Shown: piece by piece, positions 1 through 4,880 of the stretch | How the letters are laid out: every line of letters begins with the position of its first letter | Position numbering within the stretch: the stretch's first letter is position 1 | Source: Sphingomonas sp. | GTDB taxonomy: Bacteria; Pseudomonadota; Alphaproteobacteria; Sphingomonadales; Sphingomonadaceae | Assembly (NCBI GenBank): GCA_013822915.1 | Contig: PNLG01000343.1 | Location: 1 to 7,699, forward strand | Direction: 5' to 3' | DNA length: 7,699 nt | The notes under the pieces: generated by a model | What the model was told of the DNA's origin: nothing | Database searches by the model: none | The model's input: the letters and a program-made list of their open reading frames with translations, nothing else | Translations under genes and position numbers: made by a program

Positions 1-278
1 GTGGCGGTCACCCGCTCCCACCCGGCAAAGAAATTGCTCGCGAACATATCGGCAAAGCCCTGGCCCGCCATTTCCTTGATGTCGGCACCCGCCGCAAACG
101 CCTTTTCGCTGCCGGTGAGGACCAGGCACCGCTGTGCCGGGTTGGCATCATATGCGCCAAAGGCGGCGATCAGATCGGCGAGCACCTGACTGTTGAGCGC
201 GTTCAGCGCCTGTGGCCGGTTGAGCGTGACGAGCGTGACGGCGTCGTGATGGTCAACGAGGATCGTTTCGTAAGTCAT
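1..278 (-). CDS. Enoyl-CoA hydratase, N-terminal part (cut by window edge)
   Basis: The first 92 residues of a crotonase-superfamily enoyl-CoA hydratase are visible; the rest lies beyond the left edge. It begins MTYETILVDH, has the family's LNRPQALNAL motif (residues 19-28), and has the first oxyanion-hole and CoA-binding segment FAAGADIKEM (61-70). These are typical of short-chain enoyl-CoA hydratases that add water across 2-enoyl-CoA. The catalytic glutamates lie in the missing part, so activity cannot be confirmed. The ATG at 278-276 overlaps the TGA of the upstream hydrolase gene (277-275) in an ATGA, so translation is probably coupled. A GGAGAGGA purine tract at 298-291 sits 12 nt before the start, somewhat far for a ribosome site. 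In this operon the likely substrate is methacrylyl-CoA, giving 3-hydroxyisobutyryl-CoA in valine breakdown. That substrate is inferred from context; a broader short-chain hydratase role is possible. Confidence 0.9.
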   Translation of the reverse strand, partial: MTYETILVDHHDAVTLVTLNRPQALNALNSQVLADLIAAFGAYDANPAQRCLVLTGSEKAFAAGADIKEMAGQGFADMFASNFFAGWERVTA

Positions 279-1315
279 AGCGGTTTCCATTCCTCTCCAC
301 CGGGCAGCGGCGCGAAAATTTCGTCGATCATGGCGTCGGTCACACCCGCAGGCGTGGCCGGGTTCCAGCGCGGTGCATTATCCTTGTCGATGATGACCGC
401 CCGCACCCCTTCGGCGAAATCGGGAAGGGTGAGAACGCGGGCGCCGATGCGATACTCCATCGCCATATTCGCGGCGAAGTCGGCGCAGGACAGGCTGTCG
501 GCCAACTGGCGCAGCGCGACCTTGCAGGTCTGTGGGGACTTGGTGGCGAGCGTCGCCAAGGTCGCCTTCGCCCAATCGCTGCCCTCACCGGCCAATGCGG
601 CGAGGATGTCTTCATACCGATCCGAAGCGAACAGCCGTTCGATGCTGTCTGTGTGCGCAGCCAGTTTTGGGGCAGGCGGCGATGCCGATAGAGCGTCCAA
701 CACCACCCCCGGTTCGTCGCCGCGGTGGATACGCTCCTTGGCCTCCACCAGGCTCCCGCTGTCCAGATAGTGCGTCGCGAGCCCTGCCCACAAACACTCC
801 GCCCCGTCGAGCCGCGCACCGGTCAGCGCCAGATACTGGCCCAACCGCCACGCGAGCCGCGACAGATACCAGCCACCGCCGACGTCGGGGAACAGGCCGA
901 TGCCGGTTTCGGGCATGGCCAGCCGCGTATTTTCGGTCGCAACGCGGAACCGCGCGGGCTGCGAAATACCCACACCACCGCCCATGGTGATGCCGTCCAT
1001 GAACGCGATCACCGGCTTGGGGTAAGTGAACAGCAAATGGTTGAGCTGATACTCATCATGGAAGAATTTGCGGCCCGACACACCGCCATCGTTCAGCGCA
1101 CTACCCCGCAGAAACGCGATATCACCGCCCGCGCAAAATCCGCGCCCGTCATGATGGTCGATCATCACCGCCCGCACCGCGTCATCGTCGCGCCAAGCCA
1201 GCAACGGGGCGGCCATCGCCTGCACCATTTCCAGCGTCAGCGCATGGATGGCCGATGGCCGGTTCAGGCTGAGCCGCGCAACGTCGCCCATGCGCACCGC
1301 CAACACCGCGCTCAT
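275..1315 (-). CDS. 3-hydroxyisobutyryl-CoA hydrolase (HIBCH-type crotonase)
   Basis: This 346-residue enzyme would hydrolyse 3-hydroxyisobutyryl-CoA to free 3-hydroxyisobutyrate and CoA, the step that releases the intermediate in cytosolic valine catabolism. The crotonase fold shows in FCAGGDI (60-66, oxyanion hole) and GGGVGIS (112-118). The hydrolase subgroup shows in MPETGIGLFPD (134-144). E88, G113, E136 and D144 have the same mutual spacing as the substrate-binding residues I recall for human HIBCH. The C-terminal DKDNAPRW (291 onward) and the length, about 80-100 residues beyond a plain enoyl-CoA hydratase, also fit HIBCH. The ATG at 1315-1313 overlaps the preceding VOC gene's TGA in an ATGA, and an AGAGG lies 7 nt upstream (1327-1323). 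The stop overlaps the next hydratase start in the same way. An ordinary enoyl-CoA hydratase/isomerase is unlikely given the length and motifs. Confidence 0.93.
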   Translation of the reverse strand: MSAVLAVRMGDVARLSLNRPSAIHALTLEMVQAMAAPLLAWRDDDAVRAVMIDHHDGRGFCAGGDIAFLRGSALNDGGVSGRKFFHDEYQLNHLLFTYPKPVIAFMDGITMGGGVGISQPARFRVATENTRLAMPETGIGLFPDVGGGWYLSRLAWRLGQYLALTGARLDGAECLWAGLATHYLDSGSLVEAKERIHRGDEPGVVLDALSASPPAPKLAAHTDSIERLFASDRYEDILAALAGEGSDWAKATLATLATKSPQTCKVALRQLADSLSCADFAANMAMEYRIGARVLTLPDFAEGVRAVIIDKDNAPRWNPATPAGVTDAMIDEIFAPLPGGEEWKPL

Positions 1316-1713
1316 GCCAGCGCCTCTACCGGCGCGTCAAAGACATCCCAGCGATTGCCAAATTTGTCGCGCAGCACCGCTACACGGCCATAGGCTTCTG
1401 ATCGTGGTGGCTCGGCCAGCTCAATCCCCCTTGAGTGCCAGCGCGCGATCGCCGCATCGAAGTGCACGACGCGGATGAAAAAGGCGACGCGCTCGGCCAC
1501 TTGGCGGCCGATAACCTCATGCTCCGCATCGGTTCGCGCCTCAACGAGCCGCAACCGCGTGCCCCCATCTGGGGCAACCTCCACCCACCGGTGCCCGGAT
1601 TCGTGCGTGCCGTCCGTGGTCAGCGCAAAGCCCCAATCGTTGACATAATGCGCGATCGCATCGTCCATGGCGGGAACCATCACGGTCACCATGAACAACG
1701 ACGCGACGCTCAC
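1312..1713 (-). CDS. Small VOC/glyoxalase-fold protein of unknown function
   Basis: A 133-residue protein with the two babb halves of the vicinal oxygen chelate fold. The first half opens with MVTVMVPAMDDAIAHY (8-23) and the second with VAFFIRVVHFDAAIARW (76-92), ending in the typical DKFGNRWDVFD strand (116-126). By hand alignment to E. coli glyoxalase I, the four metal-ligand positions appear to be M8, an arginine near 53-55, V76 and D124. A normal His/Glu metal site therefore seems absent, and glyoxalase I or methylmalonyl-CoA epimerase activity is doubtful. The GTG start at 1713 overlaps the dehydrogenase stop (GTGA). An ATG at 1692 (residue 8), closer to the usual family N-terminus, is an alternative; neither has a clear ribosome site. 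It lies between two valine-pathway genes with 4-bp overlaps on both sides, so a linked role is likely, but its reaction or ligand is unknown. Confidence 0.85.
   Translation of the reverse strand: MSVASLFMVTVMVPAMDDAIAHYVNDWGFALTTDGTHESGHRWVEVAPDGGTRLRLVEARTDAEHEVIGRQVAERVAFFIRVVHFDAAIARWHSRGIELAEPPRSEAYGRVAVLRDKFGNRWDVFDAPVEALA
1323..1327 (-). promoter_or_regulatory. Ribosome binding site for the 3-hydroxyisobutyryl-CoA hydrolase
   Basis: AGAGG on the minus strand, 7 nt before the ATG at 1315, inside the end of the VOC gene. It supports independent initiation in addition to coupling through the ATGA overlap. Confidence 0.55.
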
Positions 1714-2852
1714 TGCCGGGTCAGTTCGCGGCCGACGATCATCCGCATGACCTGATTGGTGCCCTCCAGAATCGAATGCACACGCAGGTCGCGCCAGAAG
1801 CGTTCGATCGGATAGTCCATCAAATAGCCATAGCCGCCATGGAGCTGCAACGCGCGGTCGACGACCGCACTACCGGTATCGGTCGCCAGCCGTTTCGCCA
1901 TCGCGGCAAAGCGCGTTTTGTCGGGGGCGTTGGCGGTGACCTTCGCCGCTGCCATGTAGAGCAGCGCGCGCGCCGCCTCCAGCTCGGTTGCCATATCGGC
2001 GAGCATGAATTGTGTATTCTGAAAATCGGCGACCGCCGTGCCAAACTGCTTGCGGTCGCGAGTATAGCCAATCGCCTCATCAAGGCACCGCTGCGCGCCG
2101 CCCAGCGAACAGGCACCGATGTTCAGCCGCCCGCCGTCAAGCCCCATCATCGCGATGCGAAACCCCTCGCCCTCGCCGCCGACGCGGTTTTCCACCGGCA
2201 CCCGCACGCCGTCGAGGATGACCTGCCGCGTCGGTTGCGAATGCCAGCCCAGCTTGCGTTCATTCGCGCCGAACGACACGCCCGGCATGTCCTTTTCGAT
2301 GACGAGGCAGGAAATGCCCTTCGGCCCCTCCTCCCCGGTGCGGACCATTGTGACATAGAGATCGTTTTCGCCCGCGCCGGAAATGAATTGCTTGGTGCCG
2401 GTGACGACATAATGGTCGCCCGCCAGGACCGCCTTGGTCTTGAGCGCCGCTGCGTCGGAGCCAGAGCCCGGCTCGGTCAGGCAATAGCTCGCAATCCGGT
2501 CCATCGTGACGAGCGAGGGCAGGTATTTGTCCTTCACGGCCGCCGATCCGAATCGGTCGATCATCCACGCGGCCATGTTATGAATGCTGATAAACGCGCT
2601 GGTTGAAGGGCAGCCATAGGCCATTGCCTCCATAATCAGCGCCGCCTCCAGTCGGCCAAGATTGATGCCGCCCGATTCCTCGCTCACATAAATCGCCGCA
2701 AAGCCGAGTTCGGCCGCCGCCTTGATCGTATCACGCGGAAAAATATGCTGTTCATCCCATTCGGCGGCAAAGGGGGTGATCCGGTCGGCAGTGAACCGGC
2801 GCGCCAGATCCTGAATCTCGCGCTGATCGTCGGTAAGGTCGAATTGGGTCAT
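1710..2852 (-). CDS. Acyl-CoA dehydrogenase, probably isobutyryl-CoA dehydrogenase
   Basis: A 380-residue FAD flavoenzyme that would oxidise a short branched acyl-CoA to its 2-enoyl form and pass electrons to electron-transfer flavoprotein. Both acyl-CoA dehydrogenase signatures are present: CLTEPGSGSDAAA (124-136) and QLHGGYGYLMDYPIERFWRD (336-355). The expected catalytic base is E363 in LEGTNQVMRM. Length is normal for the family. I start at ATG 2852 (MTQFDLTDDQ) because family members begin close to this motif. A longer in-frame reading to 2933 adds 27 residues without family character and would use up the divergent promoter region; an ATG four codons upstream at 2864 is also possible. It is the first gene of the minus-strand operon and its TGA overlaps the VOC GTG start. 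Isobutyryl-CoA as substrate is inferred mainly from co-location with the HIBCH-type hydrolase; 2-methylbutyryl-CoA or another short acyl-CoA remains possible. Confidence 0.92.
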   Translation of the reverse strand: MTQFDLTDDQREIQDLARRFTADRITPFAAEWDEQHIFPRDTIKAAAELGFAAIYVSEESGGINLGRLEAALIMEAMAYGCPSTSAFISIHNMAAWMIDRFGSAAVKDKYLPSLVTMDRIASYCLTEPGSGSDAAALKTKAVLAGDHYVVTGTKQFISGAGENDLYVTMVRTGEEGPKGISCLVIEKDMPGVSFGANERKLGWHSQPTRQVILDGVRVPVENRVGGEGEGFRIAMMGLDGGRLNIGACSLGGAQRCLDEAIGYTRDRKQFGTAVADFQNTQFMLADMATELEAARALLYMAAAKVTANAPDKTRFAAMAKRLATDTGSAVVDRALQLHGGYGYLMDYPIERFWRDLRVHSILEGTNQVMRMIVGRELTRQ

Positions 2853-2935
2853 GATCCACGCCATAACCCGAGCCGGTGACGATTCCCAGAGGGCGGTAGA
2901 CGGACCAGTGTAGCGTTGGCATAGACCACTCACGC
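2853..2935. promoter_or_regulatory. Divergent promoter region between the valine operon and the AraC regulator gene
   Basis: This 83-bp gap must hold promoters for both the minus-strand operon and the plus-strand regulator. I find no strong -35/-10 pair. The best minus-strand -10 candidate is TACACT at 2912-2907, without a good -35. On the plus strand, CATAGA at 2920-2925 lies 10 nt before the regulator ATG. A direct repeat sits in the right half (listed separately). Confidence 0.5.
2903..2928 (+). repeat. GACCA direct repeat spaced 21 bp, candidate operator
   Basis: GACCA occurs at 2903-2907 and 2924-2928. The wider copies GGACCAGT and AGACCACT match at 6 of 8 positions. The start-to-start distance is exactly 21 bp, two helical turns, the spacing known for the araI1/araI2 half-sites bound by an AraC dimer. 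The location beside an AraC-family gene makes it a candidate binding site; five shared bases alone could arise by chance. Confidence 0.35.
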
Positions 2936-3976
2936 ATGACGCCTTTGCTCCTCATCGACACCGGCCTGCGCCTGATCGCGATCGGGCAATTGCTGCTGAT
3001 TGCGCTAGTAATCTGTCGTGGCACCGCGCCCCGCCTGATTCGCGCGGTGACGGTGTCGTTGCTCATCGGCGTGAGTGCGTATGTAACCATCGCCACGCCG
3101 ATTTTCCTGAGGCTGAGCGGCCCGTTGTGGGCGACCGTCCAGCTTTTTGCCCAAGCTACCCCGTTGCTGCTGTGGGTGTTTGCCCATTTGCTGTTTGAAC
3201 GCGCGATCAACCGCGTTGCCCTTGGCGGCGGGCTGATCGTGCTGCTGAGTTGCTGGGTCTGTTTTGCGCTGATCGACGGGTCCGACGCGCGTTTCTGGAT
3301 TGCGCTGGTGCAGCGGGTTGTATCGCTGGTGCTTGTCCTCCATGCCATTGCGCTGGCGATCCGCGAGCGCGGCGACGATCTGATTGAAAAGCGGCGGCGG
3401 TTGCGAGTCGGATTCGTGATCGTGGTCGGGCTGGGCGCGGTGATGGTGCTGGTGGTCGAAATGATATTTGGATTCCGCCACCGCGATGTGCTGGCAACAT
3501 TACCGCAAACCATCGTGATTTTCATGTCAGTGATGGGTGCTGGGACGGCGCTGCTGCAAAGCGACCCCGATTTGCTGTTTGATCCCGCCAAGCCCGCGCC
3601 CCCCGCGCCGACGCTGACCCCATCGGAACAAGTGCTGAAGGCAAAGCTTGATGCGGCGATGGCGGGCGGCATCCACCGCGAAACCGGGCTGACGATCGGC
3701 CTGCTGGCCAGCCGCCTGGTGGTGCCCGAACACCGGCTGCGCGCGCTTATCAACCAGCGCATGGGCCATCGAAACTTCGCCGCGTTCCTGAACCTCCACC
3801 GCATTGCCGATGCCCGGGTGATGCTGGCCGATCCGACGCTGGTTGACCTGCCCATTCTGACGATCGCGATGGATTTGGGCTATGGCAGCGTGGCGCCGTT
3901 CAACCGCGCGTTTCGCGATACGCTGGGCCAGACGCCGAGTGATTATCGGCGCACCGTCTTTGTTGAAAAAAGCTGA
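2936..3976 (+). CDS. Membrane-embedded AraC-family transcriptional regulator
   Basis: A 346-residue protein in two parts. The N-terminal 210 residues are strongly hydrophobic, with about seven predicted membrane helices (roughly 5-27, 34-57, 64-87, 93-113, 119-143, 156-178, 189-207) and a basic loop EKRRRLR (151-157). A Pro/Ala linker (219-225) follows, then an AraC-type DNA-binding domain. Helix-turn-helix 1 is near 252-274, and helix-turn-helix 2 with the family signature is at 307-338 (AMDLGYGSVAPFNRAFR, then GQTPSDYRR). It has no periplasmic or soluble sensor domain, so the membrane part probably senses the signal. The ATG at 2936 is the only usable start, since an in-frame TAG lies at 2897-2899, yet no Shine-Dalgarno sequence precedes it; a leaderless or very short-leader transcript is possible. 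It is divergent from the valine operon and 91 bp upstream of the desaturase gene, so either could be its target. The ligand is unknown. Confidence 0.9.
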   Translation: MTPLLLIDTGLRLIAIGQLLLIALVICRGTAPRLIRAVTVSLLIGVSAYVTIATPIFLRLSGPLWATVQLFAQATPLLLWVFAHLLFERAINRVALGGGLIVLLSCWVCFALIDGSDARFWIALVQRVVSLVLVLHAIALAIRERGDDLIEKRRRLRVGFVIVVGLGAVMVLVVEMIFGFRHRDVLATLPQTIVIFMSVMGAGTALLQSDPDLLFDPAKPAPPAPTLTPSEQVLKAKLDAAMAGGIHRETGLTIGLLASRLVVPEHRLRALINQRMGHRNFAAFLNLHRIADARVMLADPTLVDLPILTIAMDLGYGSVAPFNRAFRDTLGQTPSDYRRTVFVEKS

Positions 3977-4067
3977 TCGATTTCGAAACTGATCGGATAT
4001 TGTGGCGCGCGACGCGACACCGCCCGGCCGCCGCGACACACAGCGCCCATCAGTTATGGAGTTTGCG
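3977..4067 (+). promoter_or_regulatory. Gap between regulator and desaturase genes
   Basis: A 91-bp spacer. CTGATCG is repeated at 3973-3979 and 3989-3995, the first copy spanning the regulator stop codon. CGCGACAC is repeated at 4013-4020 and 4032-4039. There is no clear terminator hairpin with a T-run and no strong promoter, so the desaturase may be co-transcribed with the regulator or have its own weak-consensus promoter. Confidence 0.3.
4058..4061 (+). promoter_or_regulatory. Ribosome binding site that sets the desaturase start
   Basis: GGAG lies 6 nt before ATG 4068. It overlaps an earlier in-frame ATG (4056), which has no ribosome site of its own, so 4068 is the better start. Confidence 0.6.
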
Positions 4068-4880
4068 ATGGACGATTTCCTGACCGCCCAATTCTTTTTC
4101 AGTATTGCCAACCGCATCCGCTGGGCAGTGCAGATCGAGTTTACCCGCTATCTGATCGCGGCAGCAGGGGTCACGATCCTGTATGGCCTCATCAATCGCT
4201 GGATCGAGCATCGCCGGATTCAGCGCAACAAGGCGAGCCTCGCCGATCGCTGGCGCGAATTCCGCCGCTCGTTCGAGGCGATTCTGGTCTTTTCGCTCGT
4301 CAATCTGCTGACCTTTGCGATGTTGCAAGCGGGCTGGCTCCCCATCGCGGAGGGCGCACCGGTGGTCGGCGTGCTGATCGCGCAGGTGGTGGCGATGGTG
4401 ATCATGCACGATACGTGGTTTTACTGGATGCACCGCGCGCTGCACCTGAAGGCGCTGTTCCGCCGCGCGCACGCCACCCACCATGTCAGCCGCACCCCGA
4501 CAAGCTGGGCCGCCTATAGCTTTGCGCCGATCGAGGCCGTTTTTGAGAGTATTTATGTGCCCGCGATGTTCATCCTCATCGCCAATGTCGCGCCGATGCA
4601 GCCATGGGCAATCTTCATTTTCCTCGGCCATCAGATCGCGCGCAACGTGATCGGCCATTCGGGGTTTGAGCTGGCATGGCCGGGCTTCACCCGCTCCCCG
4701 CTGACCGGCTGGCTGACGACGACGACCCACCACGACCTCCACCATACCGAAGGGCGGTATAATTTCGGGCTATACTTCACCTGGTGGGACCGGATGATGG
4801 GCACCGAACATCCGAAGTATCACGAACGGTTTGAAGCGGTGGTCGGGCGGGGACGGGCTCAGGACGTGGTCGTCGCCTAA
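4068..4880 (+). CDS. Sterol desaturase/fatty acid hydroxylase family membrane protein
   Basis: A 270-residue integral membrane protein of the non-haem di-iron hydroxylase/desaturase superfamily, which uses O2 and reductant to hydroxylate or desaturate lipids. The histidine cluster is complete: H114, H122 and H126 in HDTWFYWMHRALH; H135, H138 and H139 in HATHH; H197 in IGHSGFE; and H221, H222, H225 and H226 in HHDLHH. Hydrophobic segments at about 27-43, 71-90, 97-114, 161-175 and 178-188 would anchor it in the inner membrane with the histidines facing the cytoplasm. The start is fixed by GGAG at 4058; in-frame starts at 4056 (ATG) and 4002 (GTG) are less likely. The TAA overlaps the TAG of the convergent DsbD gene. 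The substrate is not readable from sequence: family members in such bacteria act on carotenoids, hopanoids, sphingolipids or alkylglycerols. The upstream regulator could control it. Confidence 0.92.
   Translation: MDDFLTAQFFFSIANRIRWAVQIEFTRYLIAAAGVTILYGLINRWIEHRRIQRNKASLADRWREFRRSFEAILVFSLVNLLTFAMLQAGWLPIAEGAPVVGVLIAQVVAMVIMHDTWFYWMHRALHLKALFRRAHATHHVSRTPTSWAAYSFAPIEAVFESIYVPAMFILIANVAPMQPWAIFIFLGHQIARNVIGHSGFELAWPGFTRSPLTGWLTTTTHHDLHHTEGRYNFGLYFTWWDRMMGTEHPKYHERFEAVVGRGRAQDVVVA
4877..4880. other. Tail-to-tail overlap of two stop codons
   Basis: The plus-strand TAA (4878-4880) and the minus-strand TAG (4879-4877) share bases, so the convergent desaturase and DsbD genes have no space between them. 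Any terminator for either gene must lie inside the other's coding sequence. Confidence 0.9.

Noticed and set aside
725..1393. Plus-strand frame of 222 aa opposite the hydrolase and VOC genes
   Set aside because: It spans the junction of two well-supported opposite-strand genes and shows no motif of its own.
1776..2606. Plus-strand frame of 276 aa opposite the acyl-CoA dehydrogenase
   Set aside because: Arg/His/Ala-rich shadow of a gene carrying both acyl-CoA dehydrogenase signatures; no recognisable domain or ribosome site.
2853..2933. N-terminal extension of the acyl-CoA dehydrogenase to an ATG at 2933
   Set aside because: The extra 27 residues resemble no family N-terminus and would leave no room for a divergent promoter; MTQFDLTDDQ at 2852 fits the family start.
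2752..3855. Long minus-strand reading frame (367 aa) opposite the AraC-family gene
   Set aside because: It is Ser/Arg/Thr-rich with no family motif, and it lies antisense to a gene with clear membrane helices and AraC motifs; typical of GC-rich DNA.
3963..4001. TTGAAA (3963-3968) and GATATT (3996-4001) as a promoter for the desaturase
   Set aside because: The 27-bp spacing between the hexamers is far too long for a sigma-70 promoter.
4002..4067. Upstream GTG (4002) or ATG (4056) as desaturase start
   Set aside because: The added residues are Arg/Pro-rich and unlike the family, neither start has a ribosome site, and GGAG at 4058-4061 points to ATG 4068.
3527..4117. Minus-strand frame of 196 aa opposite the end of the regulator gene
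   Set aside because: His/Gln/Arg-rich shadow without domain evidence; it crosses the regulator stop and the desaturase start.
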